This document shows positions 1 to 6,238 of a DNA stretch of 10,188 bases, piece after piece (positions within the stretch are counted from its first letter, which is position 1; each line of letters opens with the position of its first letter). This DNA is from Thermoleophilia bacterium (GTDB lineage Bacteria > Actinomycetota > Thermoleophilia > Gaiellales > JAICJC01). The notes under the pieces are model-generated. The model saw only the letters and a program-made list of their open reading frames with translations, was not told where the DNA came from and searched no databases. The position numbers and the translations under genes were made by a program. The stretch spans positions 1 to 10,188 of the forward strand of contig JAICJM010000146.1 of NCBI GenBank assembly GCA_025928435.1, written 5' to 3'.

Positions 1-153
1 CTGGCCGTGATCGTCGGCTACATCGAGATCCTCGCCCTCCGTGACCGCGACGGCGAGAATGCCGAGATCCTCGAGCATCTGCGCGAGGCGGCTGCGGATC
101 TCGGCGCCCAGATCGACGCGGTGGTCGCGGCCGACTCGGCGGCACAGCGCTAG
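1..153 (+). CDS. C-terminal end of a protein with a HisKA-like helix (partial)
   Basis: The reading frame is open from the first base and stops at TAG 151-153, leaving 50 residues of a gene that begins outside the window. The fragment starts LAVIVGYIEILALRD and continues as a charged amphipathic helix (EILEHLREAAADLGAQID). This resembles the region just after the phospho-accepting His of a histidine-kinase dimerisation domain, where the family pattern is PL-x-x-I-x-G-Y-x-E-x-L followed by a second helix. The His box itself would lie upstream and cannot be seen. The protein ends about 20 residues after the second helix, so no HATPase domain follows; it may be a HisKA-only or sensor-only protein. 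The stop overlaps the stop of the convergent acetyltransferase gene by three bases. The family assignment is an inference from a short stretch. Confidence 0.55.
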   Translation: MAVIVGYIEILALRDRDGENAEILEHLREAAADLGAQIDAVVAADSAAQR

Positions 154-628
154 GCGAGTCGGCGCATCATGAGGACGGCCTGGTTCTCGGCGTCCCACCA
201 GCCCGCCGGCTCCCAGACCGGCTCGAAGCCGTTGCGCTCGTAGAACAGGCGCGTGCGGGCGCAGCCGTCGTCGACCCGGGCTCCGGCGACGCCTCCGAGA
301 GGGTCGTGACGACGACGTAGCGCGCATGCCCGGCACTCCCGGCGGCCAGGCGCTCGACCAGCGCCCGCCCGATGCCGGCGCCGCGCCGCTCGGCGTGGAC
401 GGCCATCCACGTGATCTCCCGGCTGGACCGGTACCACGGCCGCCAGGTGAGGAAGCCGACGACGTCGCCGCCGGAGACGGCGGCAAGGCCGTCCTGGCGG
501 CGAACAGCCTCGGCGCATTCCTGCCGGCCCGAGTCCAGGCCGAAGTGGTAGGGCAGCGACGCGATGACGGCGTCGCACGCCGGCGCGTCCTCCGACCGCA
601 GGCGGCGCACGTCGATCGCGATTGTCAC
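150..628 (-). pseudogene. GNAT family N-acetyltransferase, broken by a -1 frameshift
   Basis: GNAT enzymes move an acetyl group from acetyl-CoA to an amine; the substrate here is unknown. From GTG 628 one frame reads TIAIDVRRLRSEDAPACDAV, then AVSGGDVVGFLTWRPW, and then the acetyl-CoA loop VHAERRGAGIGRALVE, which matches the R/Q-x-x-G-x-G/A motif. After SEASPEPG it leaves the family pattern. A second frame resumes with VDDGCARTRLFYERNGFEP and WWDAENQAVLMMRRLA to the stop at 150-152, which is the usual GNAT C-terminus. One extra G in the GGG run (275-277 on the plus strand, inside CCCGGG 275-280) would rejoin the halves as EPGVDDG and give about 159 residues, normal for the family. The GTG overlaps the stop of the DUF3303 gene (GTGA, 625-628), so the two are probably translated together. 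It could be a real pseudogene or a sequencing error. Confidence 0.8.
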
Positions 629-888
629 TCCAGCGCCGCAGCGGCGGCGTCGGCCGACGCGACCACGGGCACGATCTCGAAGTCGGCCAGGTCGGCCCAC
701 TCGGCCGTCCACGTGTCGAACAGCGCCGGGTCGTCGGTCTCCATGAGCTGGAAGCAGCGCCCGAGCCCCTCCTCGACCCAGCTCTCCACGTACCGGAGCC
801 CATCCGGCAGCATCCGGCCGCGGTCGCGGGCCCGCTCGTACACGGGCCGCGACCCGTGCGTGAACGTCTCGATCACCATGTAGCGCAT
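625..888 (-). CDS. DUF3303 family small protein
   Basis: This 87-residue protein matches the DUF3303 pattern: an opening strand MRYMVIETF, a middle LPDGLRYVESWVEEGLGRCFQLMETDDP (about residues 28-54), and an end W-x-x-EWADLADFEIVPVV (60-76). DUF3303 members are small, probably dimeric ferredoxin-fold proteins without a settled function. ATG 888 is preferred because a G-rich stretch (GGGGGTGG) lies a few bases upstream. GTG 894 in the same frame would have that stretch directly against it. It is the first gene of a two-gene minus-strand unit, and its stop overlaps the start of the acetyltransferase by four bases. A promoter-like pair lies at 915-944. Family membership is fairly clear by eye; function is not. 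Confidence 0.75.
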   Translation of the reverse strand: MRYMVIETFTHGSRPVYERARDRGRMLPDGLRYVESWVEEGLGRCFQLMETDDPALFDTWTAEWADLADFEIVPVVASADAAAAALE

Positions 889-914
889 CGCCACCCCCGG
901 ATCCGTCGGCCGCG

Positions 915-944
915 ACCGTATCAGGGCGGCGGAATCGGGGTCAG
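915..944 (-). promoter_or_regulatory. Candidate promoter for the DUF3303-GNAT unit
   Basis: On the minus strand CTGACC (944-939) and TACGGT (920-915) are separated by 18 bases, acceptable for a sigma-70-type -35/-10 pair (four of six matches to TTGACA; TANNNT). Transcription would start about 20 bases before ATG 888, leaving room for the G-rich ribosome site. The -35 overlaps the hairpin at 936-950. Confidence 0.3.
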
Positions 945-950
945 ACCCCG
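936..950. repeat. Perfect hairpin palindrome CGGGGTCAGACCCCG
   Basis: Seven-base arms CGGGGTC and GACCCCG flank a single A, in the gap between the divergent DUF3303 and PPOX genes. There is no T-run after it on either strand, so it is a poor intrinsic terminator. It could be a single REP-like repeat unit or an operator overlapping the -35 of the DUF3303 promoter. No second copy was noticed in this window. Confidence 0.5.
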
Positions 951-1033
951 AACGCCGGCCGTGACACTTCCGTTGGACTTTTCCGGCGGGATCCGGGGGT
1001 CGCCTGTGGCGCGCTCCGTCCCGGGCTGACCGT

Positions 1034-1039
1034 TACGAT
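1034..1039 (+). promoter_or_regulatory. -10 box (TACGAT) for a leaderless PPOX mRNA
   Basis: TACGAT fits the TANNNT -10 consensus and ends six bases before the GTG start at 1046. That is the spacing expected if transcription starts on the start codon. No Shine-Dalgarno sequence and no convincing -35 were found. Confidence 0.5.
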
Positions 1040-1045
1040 GGCCGC

Positions 1046-1654
1046 GTGGCTGCGATCACCTCCGAATCGGACCTGCGCGCGCTTCACGCGTTGCCCAAGG
1101 AGCGCACGCTGCGCAAGCAGCTCGACCGGATCGACCGCCACTGCCGCCGGTTCATCGAGCTCTCGCCGTTCGTCGTCATGGCCACCGCGGACGCCGAGGG
1201 GCGGATGGACGCGACTCCCCGCGGCGGCGAGCCCGGGTTCGTCACCGTTGCCGACGAGCGGACGCTGCTCCTGCCCGACCGGCGCGGGAACAACCGGCTG
1301 GACTCGCTCTCGAACCTCACGGAGCATCCGGAGATCGGGCTGCTCTTCATGATCCCCGGCGTCGACGAGTCCCTGCGGGTGAACGGCTCGGTCGAGCTGC
1401 GGACGGACCCCGAGCTGGTCGAGCCGTTCCGGGTCGGCCGCAGCGCGCCGACGGTGGTGCTGCGAGTCGCCGTGCGCGAGGCCTATCTGCACTGCGGCAA
1501 GGCGATGATGCGCTCGCGGCTGTGGTCACAGGAGGCGAAGATCGAGCGCTCCGAGCTCCCGACCCTGGGCGTGATGCTCCGCGAGCAGACCGGGCTGGGG
1601 CCGGCCGAATCGCGGGCCCAGATGCTCGCGCGCTACCGCAACGAGCTCTACTGA
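1046..1654 (+). CDS. PPOX-type FMN-dependent flavoprotein (MSMEG_1061/DR2398-like)
   Basis: This 202-residue protein belongs to the pyridoxamine 5'-phosphate oxidase-like split-barrel flavoproteins. It is probably a cytoplasmic FMN- or F420-using oxidoreductase of unknown substrate. A helical N-terminus (1-35) precedes the barrel strand FIELSPFVVMATADAEGRMD (36-55). Next come the conserved SPRG-like TPRGGEPGFV (57-66), LLLPDRRGNNRLDSL (74-88, flavin-phosphate region), IGLLFMIPGVDESLRVNG (97-114) and AYLHCGKAMMRSRLW (146-160), which contains the HC-x-KA-x-x-RS-x-LW signature of the MSMEG_1061/DR2398-like subgroup. Length is normal for that group. GTG 1046 is chosen because the protein pattern starts there and a -10 box sits just upstream; ATG 1038 lies in another frame. 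It ends one base before the stop of the convergent sulfotransferase. A role in vitamin B6 synthesis is not implied. Confidence 0.85.
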   Translation: MAAITSESDLRALHALPKERTLRKQLDRIDRHCRRFIELSPFVVMATADAEGRMDATPRGGEPGFVTVADERTLLLPDRRGNNRLDSLSNLTEHPEIGLLFMIPGVDESLRVNGSVELRTDPELVEPFRVGRSAPTVVLRVAVREAYLHCGKAMMRSRLWSQEAKIERSELPTLGVMLREQTGLGPAESRAQMLARYRNELY

Positions 1655-1655
1655 G

Positions 1656-2288
1656 CTATTCGGGCGCGTGCTGCTCGGCGCGGAACTCCTCGGTGGAGTT
1701 CACGTGCGGGAACGGTTCGTACGGCACCGGCACGTCGAGCGCCGTGCAGATCGGCTCCCAGCCGTCCCCGGGCCGCCATTCCACCAGCCGGCCCACGGGC
1801 ACCGCGGCGCGCACGGCCGCGTTGTGCGCCTCGTAGGCGGCCATCGCGCCGTCGCGATCGCGCCAGCTCGGCGTGAACGTCTCCTCGAGCATCGCGAGCG
1901 TGACCTTGCGCCGCGCCGCCCAGTCGGGGCGGTCGGCCGGGACGGGCCGCGAGAGCCCCTCGAGGATCGTCGCCTCGAAGCTGCGCCACCAGCTCTCGGC
2001 GGAGTCGCGGGTCGAGAGGATCACGACGGCGTCCGGGTGGGCGTCGGCGAGGCCGCCCCAGAACGCGCACGCCGGCCAGTCGACGGTGGCCGAGAACCCG
2101 GCCGGGAACGCGCGCCAGTCGGGCGGGTCGCCGTGGATCGCCGCGTCCCACAAGGGCAGATCGGCGGGGCGCTCGAAGAGCTCGGTCATGTGGTAGCAGG
2201 GCCCGCCCGTGAGCCGCTCGAGCGCGAGCTTGAGCGAGTTCGTGCCGGTGCGGCCGAGCCCGGCGCCGACGACGCGCAGCCCGCTCAC
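1656..2288 (-). CDS. Sulfotransferase family protein (Sulfotransfer_4 type)
   Basis: This 210-residue protein should move sulfate from PAPS to an acceptor that the sequence does not reveal. The 5'-phosphosulfate loop is VVGAGLGRTGTNSLKLAL (6-23). A GPCYHM segment (29-34) and DWPACAFWGGL (70-80) are typical of the Sulfotransfer_4 subgroup. The 3'-phosphate strand is DAVVILSTRDSAESWWRSF (86-104), with R94 and the following serines in the expected place. A C-terminal GRLVEWRPGDGWEPICTALD (167-186) matches the family's 'leV..gdGWepLC..L' pattern. GTG 2288 is chosen because the nucleotide loop begins six residues later, and it overlaps the stop of the upstream chitinase-like gene (GTGA), implying coupled translation. 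The pairing suggests a cell-surface or glycan theme, but that is inference. Members of this subgroup often lack tested activity. Confidence 0.85.
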   Translation of the reverse strand: MSGLRVVGAGLGRTGTNSLKLALERLTGGPCYHMTELFERPADLPLWDAAIHGDPPDWRAFPAGFSATVDWPACAFWGGLADAHPDAVVILSTRDSAESWWRSFEATILEGLSRPVPADRPDWAARRKVTLAMLEETFTPSWRDRDGAMAAYEAHNAAVRAAVPVGRLVEWRPGDGWEPICTALDVPVPYEPFPHVNSTEEFRAEQHAPE

Positions 2289-3333
2289 GAGGTGAAGCGC
2301 TGGAGCAGGTGCGTGAACGCCCACTGCCGTTGCACGATGCCGGAGCACGAGTTGGAGTCGATCCGGCCGGGACAGGCGCCGTTGTCGCGCTCGATCGCCC
2401 ACATGGAGAGCGTGCCGATGCCGACGTGCTCCGCGGATTGCCGCAGCCGGGCGGCGTCGGCGAGGTAGGTGACCTCGGTCTTGCGCGCGTAGTCGTCGAT
2501 CCCGGGCAGGATCGTGACGCCCTCCATCGCCCACAGCCTCCGTGGGCCGCGGCCCGGATAGAGCCGGTGGAGCTGGCGGTGCAGCCCGCGCGCCGCGCTG
2601 ATCGCGGCCCCGCCCATGTCCGTCGTGACGCCGTCGTAGTAGTCGAAGGTCATGATGTTCACGACGTAGACGCGCGTGCCCACGCGGACGGCATTTCGCA
2701 GCACCGCGAGGCCGTCCGCCTCGAGGCCGGCCGGCTCGACGGGGAGCGTGTAGGAGATCTGGAGCGGGCGCCCGTGCCGTCGCGCCCACCGCTCGACGAG
2801 GCGGAGCGCGCGGTTGCGGCGGTCGATGCCGGCGTGGTGCTCGAGCGACCGATCCTCGACGTCCATGTCGAGCCGCGTCGCCCCGTAGGTGCGTATGACC
2901 GACTCATATGCGCGGGCCAGCCGGCCGGCGCTGGGGCACGAGTCGGCGATCTCGGTGAGGGCGTGATCGGCGCTGTAGCCCCCGAACGACGGGATCACGT
3001 CGCCGTCCTGGCGCCGCAGGGCGGCCAGCCCGGCAGATACCGGCCGGCGGACGTCGGCTCGGCGGGGTCGCCGTTCCACGTGGGAGTGCACGGTCCCCGC
3101 CGCGGCGCCTGGATGAACGCCAGTGTGAAGTCGCGAGCGCCGGAACGGGCGGCAACCCGGATGAGGCGGTTCGTCGTCCACGTCTCGAAGTACGGCGCGA
3201 AGACGTGCGCCGGGAGCGTCCGCGGATGCCCCTCGGCGCTCGACGGGCCGGAGTCGAAGCCGGCCGCGAGCATCAGCGCCGTGGCGGCCGCCAGGCCGGT
3301 TATGGCGAGCGTTCGCACGGGGAAGGCGCGCAC
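2285..3333 (-). pseudogene. Secreted GH18 chitinase-like protein, broken by a -1 frameshift
   Basis: From GTG 3333 the protein opens with a signal peptide: MRAFPVR, a hydrophobic core LAITGLAAATALMLAAG (9-25), then a Ser/Gly region. It continues as HVFAPYFETW (43-52) and DFTLAFIQAP (68-77), the first strands of a GH18 barrel. After GRYLPG (97-102) the frame is lost. Adding one G to the run at 3029-3031 gives LAALRRQDGDVIPSFGGY, then the GH18 catalytic strand RLDMDVE (about 154-160 in the rejoined protein), a D-x-D-x-E motif whose Glu would be the acid/base. Later strands VYVVNIMTFDYYD and LSMWAIERDN also fit bacterial ChiA-like GH18 chitinases. The rejoined length is about 349 residues, so the gene is whole apart from one base. 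It is followed by the sulfotransferase with a four-base overlap. Chitinase activity is unproven; other beta-1,4-GlcNAc glycans are possible targets. Cysteines near the C-terminus may form a disulfide. Confidence 0.8.
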
Positions 3334-3340
3334 GGCGCGA

Positions 3341-3346
3341 AGCGTA
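3341..3346 (-). promoter_or_regulatory. -10 box (TACGCT) for the GH18 gene
   Basis: On the minus strand TACGCT ends seven bases before GTG 3333, the leaderless arrangement also seen before several other genes here. The palindrome at 3354-3367 falls in the -35/-10 spacer region. Confidence 0.45.
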
Positions 3347-3353
3347 CTCCCGT

Positions 3354-3367
3354 GTGAGCATGCTCAC
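3354..3367. promoter_or_regulatory. Candidate operator: perfect 14-bp palindrome GTGAGCATGCTCAC
   Basis: A perfect inverted repeat (GTGAGCA/TGCTCAC) lies 21-34 bases upstream of the GH18 start, between the expected -10 and -35 positions. A protein bound there would block RNA polymerase. The regulator is unknown; the site faces the GH18 promoter more directly than the divergent ZIP gene. As a short palindrome without spacer it is unlikely to be a terminator. Confidence 0.45.
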
Positions 3368-3396
3368 CCGGCGGCGCCGCCTGTCCTTGCCTGCGG

Positions 3397-3415
3397 GCAG
3401 GTTAGGGTAGCCTAA
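3397..3415 (+). promoter_or_regulatory. DtxR/IdeR-like metal-repressor box
   Basis: GCAGGTTAGGGTAGCCTAA matches the DtxR/IdeR consensus TWAGGTWAGSCTWACCTWA at 15 of 19 positions and contains the symmetric core TTAGG-N4-CCTAA (3402-3415). It overlaps two possible -10 boxes (TAGGGT 3403-3408, TAGCCT 3408-3413) and ends about 20 bases before the ZIP transporter start. This suits repression of metal uptake when the metal is plentiful. The match was found by eye; the metal (iron or manganese) cannot be decided from the site. Confidence 0.55.
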
Positions 3416-3436
3416 GCGCATGGAATGGATGGGGGA

Positions 3437-4291
3437 ATGAGCCCGGAGAAGACCGCAGTTCTCGGCGCGATCGCCGGCTTCACGATTTTCTTGGGCCTGC
3501 CTCTCGGTCGCCTGGAGGGTCTGGGCGACCGCACGCGCGCGTTCCTCTCCGTCCTCGCCGCCGGGATCCTGCTCTTCATCTTCTGGGACGTGCTGGACGC
3601 GGCCCACGAGATCATCGAGTCCGGTCTGCTGATGGCGAAGGCCGGCCAGGGCTGGGGGACGTTCGCTGGGCGCGGGATCATGGCCGCCGCGGGGATCCTC
3701 GCGGGCGGGCTGGGCCTGGCCTGGATCGAGCACCAGCTGATGCGGCGGCGTACGCCGACGCCCATGGCGGGCGGCAGCGCGGAGGCGGCGGTTGTCGGCG
3801 CGGCCGTGCCGACGACCGAGCTCGCGGCGCTGGCCGAGCGGGCGTCGCTCACGCTGGGCATGCTGATCGCCGTCGCGATCGGCCTGCACAACTTCTCGGA
3901 GGGCCTCGCGATCGGCGTCTCCGCCCGGGCCGGCGAGGTCGCCCTGGCGACGACGCTCATCATCGGGTTCGCGCTCCACAACGCCACCGAGGGCTTCGGA
4001 ATCGTCGGCCCGCTCGGGGGCGTGCGGCCGAGCTGGCGCTGGATCCTCGTCGCCGGCCTGATCGGCGGCGGACCCACGTTCGTCGGCACGCTCATCGGCT
4101 ACCGGGTGACGTCCCCGGCGCTCGAGATCGCGTTCTACACGCTCGCGGCCGGCGCGATCCTGTACGTCGTCGGCCAGCTCTGGAATTCCGCCAACCGGCG
4201 GCTGGGGACGCGGCTCGTCCTCTTCGGGCTGACGATGGGCTACCTGATCGGGCTGGCCTCCGACCTCGTGATCACCTACGGCGGCGGGTGA
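3437..4291 (+). CDS. ZIP family metal transporter
   Basis: This integral membrane protein (about 284 residues) should carry a divalent metal such as zinc, iron or manganese into the cytoplasm. It has around eight hydrophobic segments: the first is VLGAIAGFTIFLGLPLG, followed by FLSVLAAGILLFIFWDVLD, and the last is LVLFGLTMGYLIGLASDLV. A variable Ala-rich loop separates the third and fourth segments. The two metal-site helices carry LHNFSEGLAIG (His at 3887, Glu at 3899) and LHNATEGFGI (His at 3977, Glu at 3989), matching the HN-x-x-EG motifs of TM4 and TM5 in ZIP/GufA proteins. ATG 3437 is preferred because GGA lies seven bases upstream; ATG 3425 in the same frame would add four residues (MDGG) and has no visible ribosome site. 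The DtxR-like box just upstream supports metal control. Its stop overlaps the start of the cupin gene. Which metal is carried is not decided. Confidence 0.88.
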   Translation: MSPEKTAVLGAIAGFTIFLGLPLGRLEGLGDRTRAFLSVLAAGILLFIFWDVLDAAHEIIESGLLMAKAGQGWGTFAGRGIMAAAGILAGGLGLAWIEHQLMRRRTPTPMAGGSAEAAVVGAAVPTTELAALAERASLTLGMLIAVAIGLHNFSEGLAIGVSARAGEVALATTLIIGFALHNATEGFGIVGPLGGVRPSWRWILVAGLIGGGPTFVGTLIGYRVTSPALEIAFYTLAAGAILYVVGQLWNSANRRLGTRLVLFGLTMGYLIGLASDLVITYGGG

Positions 4292-4641
4292 TGGGCGGGA
4301 TCGCGCACGGGCCCGACGGCGGCGAGCACGTGCGGCGCGAGGCGCGCCACCACCGCATCCTGTTGGAGCTCGACGCGCTCGAGGTGGTCGAGCTCCGCTT
4401 CGGGCCCGGCTTCGAAGGCGTCGACCCGCACACGCATCGCGGCCACGCGGACTGCTTCTACGTGCTCGAGGGGGAGGCGGAGTTCAGCCTGAACGGCGAG
4501 TCGCACCGCTTCGGGCCGGGGAGCTTCGTGGCGGCGCCGGTCGGCACGGTGCACGGGTTCCGCAACGCGGGGGACGGGGAGCTGCGGCTGCTGAACCTGA
4601 GCGCGCCGAACACGGGCTTCGCCGAGGGTCTGCGGGGCTGA
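4291..4641 (+). CDS. Single-domain cupin protein
   Basis: This 116-residue protein is one beta-barrel cupin domain. Motif 1 is GVDPHTHRGHADCFYVLEG (43-61), with His47 and His49; the usual Glu ligand is Asp54, and the Gly at 61 is in place. Motif 2 is GPGSFVAAPVGTVHGFRN (75-92), with PVG and His88. A mononuclear metal site is therefore likely. ATG 4291 overlaps the ZIP stop by one base (TGATG); GTG 4288 directly before it would give a four-base overlap. Either way the two are translationally coupled, so the cupin shares the metal-box control of the transporter. It could be a metal-dependent dioxygenase, isomerase or sensor; the sequence does not choose. The M24 peptidase gene follows 16 bases on. 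Confidence 0.82.
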   Translation: MGGIAHGPDGGEHVRREARHHRILLELDALEVVELRFGPGFEGVDPHTHRGHADCFYVLEGEAEFSLNGESHRFGPGSFVAAPVGTVHGFRNAGDGELRLLNLSAPNTGFAEGLRG

Positions 4642-4643
4642 GC

Positions 4644-4649
4644 TAGCCT
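4644..4649 (+). promoter_or_regulatory. -10 box (TAGCCT) before the M24 peptidase gene
   Basis: TAGCCT fits TANNNT and ends eight bases before ATG 4658, directly after the cupin stop. There is no Shine-Dalgarno sequence, so a leaderless internal promoter could let the peptidase be expressed apart from the ZIP-cupin pair. Confidence 0.35.
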
Positions 4650-4657
4650 CACCGGCG

Positions 4658-5794
4658 ATGCCGGACTTCCTCTTCTTCGGCGACACGGAGCGCTCGCCGG
4701 CGATGCGCCACGAGCTGCCGGCCGGGATCGGCGACCCGTTCGTCCTCGCGATCGTCGACGGGGTGATGCACGTCGCGGTGAGCGACCTCGACCGCCCGCT
4801 GGTCGAGGCGGCCGCCCCGGGCGCGGAGGTGCGCGGGTTCAGGGAGCTCGGCCTGTTCGAGCTGATCGACCAGGGCCTCCGCTACCACGAGATCGACCTC
4901 GAGCTGGCGTCGCGCACGGTCGCGACGCTGGGCATCCGCGAGGCGGTCGCCGACCCGGAGATGCCTGTCTTCATCGCCGACCGGCTCCGGGCCGACGGCA
5001 TCGTCCTGCACCTCGACCACGACGCGATCGCGGCCCGGCGGCGGGTGAAGTCGGCTTCCGAGCTGGCCGGGATACGGCGCGCGCAGACGGCTGCCGAGGC
5101 CGGACTGCGTGCCGCGGCGGTGCTGCTCGGACGGGCCTCGCCCGAGGGCGACCGGCTCGTCGCCGACGGCGAGGTGGTGACGGCGGACGCCGTCCGCGCC
5201 CTGATCCGGGCGGCGTGCCAGGAGCACGGCGCCCCGGCGCCGACCGACCTCATCGTGTCGTCGGTCTGGGAGGGCGGCGGCCATGAGCCCGGCTCGGGCC
5301 CGCTGCCCGCGAGCCTGCCGATCGTCATCGACCTCTGGCCGCGCGACGAGGAGTCCACGTGCTTCGCCGACATGACGCGGACCTTCGTCGTCGGGGACGT
5401 GCGGGATGCCGTGCGCGAGCTCGAGGCGCTGGTGCGGACGGCACTCGAGCGCAGCCGTGCGGCGGTGCGGCCGGGAGTCACCGGCGAGGCGCTCTACGCG
5501 ATCGCCTGCGACGTGTTCGAGGAGGCGGGCCACCGCACCCTGCGCACCGGGCCGGGGGACGACTCCGAGGAGGGCTTCCAGTTCTCGCTCGGCCACGGCG
5601 TCGGGCTCTCCGTGCACGAGGCGCCCAGCCTCGGCCCCACCGGCCGGGGCGAGCTCGTGGCCGGGGACGTCGTCGCAATCGAGCCGGGCCTGACGGTGGC
5701 CGGGATCGGCGAGGTGCGGCTGGAGGATCTGCTGCTCGTCACCGAGGACGGCAGCGAGACGCTCACCCGCTACCCGTACGACCTCGCCCCCTGA
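4658..5794 (+). CDS. M24 family metallopeptidase (Xaa-Pro aminopeptidase-like)
   Basis: This 378-residue cytoplasmic enzyme has an N-terminal creatinase-type domain (about 1-130) and a C-terminal pita-bread catalytic domain. All five metal ligands can be placed: Asp225 in IVIDLWPRD, Asp238 in CFADMTRTFVVGD, His313 in LGHGVGLSVHEAP, Glu342 in VAIEPGL and Glu356 in VRLEDLLLV. The Asp-Asp spacing is two residues longer than in classic aminopeptidase P, as in the 'IDIFPR..SGYFGDMTRT' branch of Xaa-Pro peptidases. It should cleave the first residue from peptides with Pro at position two, using two Mn or other divalent ions, or act on a related amide. The N-terminus is at ATG 4658, the only start consistent with the upstream cupin stop. 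The gene lies downstream of a metal transporter, which fits a metal-dependent enzyme but does not prove a link. Confidence 0.87.
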   Translation: MPDFLFFGDTERSPAMRHELPAGIGDPFVLAIVDGVMHVAVSDLDRPLVEAAAPGAEVRGFRELGLFELIDQGLRYHEIDLELASRTVATLGIREAVADPEMPVFIADRLRADGIVLHLDHDAIAARRRVKSASELAGIRRAQTAAEAGLRAAAVLLGRASPEGDRLVADGEVVTADAVRALIRAACQEHGAPAPTDLIVSSVWEGGGHEPGSGPLPASLPIVIDLWPRDEESTCFADMTRTFVVGDVRDAVRELEALVRTALERSRAAVRPGVTGEALYAIACDVFEEAGHRTLRTGPGDDSEEGFQFSLGHGVGLSVHEAPSLGPTGRGELVAGDVVAIEPGLTVAGIGEVRLEDLLLVTEDGSETLTRYPYDLAP

Positions 5795-5804
5795 CGGGGG
5801 TCAG
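5787..5804. terminator. Possible bidirectional hairpin between convergent genes
   Basis: CCCCC-TGAC-GGGGG (5787-5800) can form a short GC stem, and CTGAC-GGGG-GTCAG (5791-5804) an alternative one holding both stop codons. The site sits exactly between the convergent M24 and VOC genes. There is no T-run, so this is at most a weak terminator. Confidence 0.25.
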
Positions 5805-6238
5805 TCGTGGCCGCCGTTGACGGTCACGCCGCCCCAGTCCTCGGGTGCGACGTCGGCGATCGTCTGCGTGATCGACCAGCGGTGCCCGAACGGATCCTCC
5901 AGCTCGCACTGGCGCTCGCCGAACGGGAAGTCGGTGGGCTCCATCAGCACGCGGGCGCCCATCGACCGCGCCCGCTCGCACACGGCGTCGGCGTCGTCCA
6001 CGCGCAGAAGGACGGAGTGCGTCGCGACCCCGCCGCCCGGCGGGACGCGGCCGTTGCCGGGCTCGGTCACGATCACGGCTGCGCTCCCCAGGGCGAGCTG
6101 GGCCCGGTGCCCGTCGCCGATGCGAACCCGCTCGCTGCACCCGAGTCCCGCCTCCAGCCAGGCGACCGCCTCGCGTACGTCCGGATAGACGAGCACCGGG
6201 ACGACCTGCGGGGGCGGAACCGAGCGGTTGCGCGTCAC
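5801..6238 (-). CDS. VOC family protein (glyoxalase/PhnB-like)
   Basis: The 145-residue protein has the two beta-alpha-beta-beta-beta modules of the vicinal oxygen chelate fold. The first runs through VPVLVYPDVREAVAWLEAGL (13-32), ending at AAVIVTE. The second runs from HSVLLRVDDADAVCERARSM (74-93) through GARVLMEPTDFPFGERQCELEDPFGHRW (94-121). The closing 'ER-x-x-x-x-DPFGHRW' is typical of PhnB/glyoxalase-like members. GTG 6238 is chosen because it overlaps the stop of the upstream cupin (GTGA), so the genes form a coupled pair. His74 and Glu112 or Glu114 are candidate metal ligands. The reaction is unknown; glyoxalase, dioxygenase and antibiotic-binding relatives all look like this. Confidence 0.82.
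   Translation of the reverse strand: MTRNRSVPPPQVVPVLVYPDVREAVAWLEAGLGCSERVRIGDGHRAQLALGSAAVIVTEPGNGRVPPGGGVATHSVLLRVDDADAVCERARSMGARVLMEPTDFPFGERQCELEDPFGHRWSITQTIADVAPEDWGGVTVNGGHD

Noticed and set aside
3390..3401. Short inverted repeat CCTGC-GG-GCAGG before the ZIP gene
   Set aside because: Arms of only five bases in GC-rich DNA are expected by chance; it overlaps the metal box, which explains part of it.
2309..3415. 368-codon plus-strand ORF antisense to the GH18 gene
   Set aside because: Composition is Arg/Ala/Pro/Val-rich with no family pattern, and it mirrors the codon periodicity of the real gene.
2285..3979. Long 564-codon minus-strand ORF
   Set aside because: Only its last third is the GH18 C-terminal part in frame; the upstream two thirds are Arg-rich shadow of the ZIP gene and the intergenic promoter region.
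4649..5617. 322-codon minus-strand ORF antisense to the M24 peptidase
   Set aside because: The plus strand carries all five M24 metal ligands; the antisense frame shows no domain and is Arg/His-rich.
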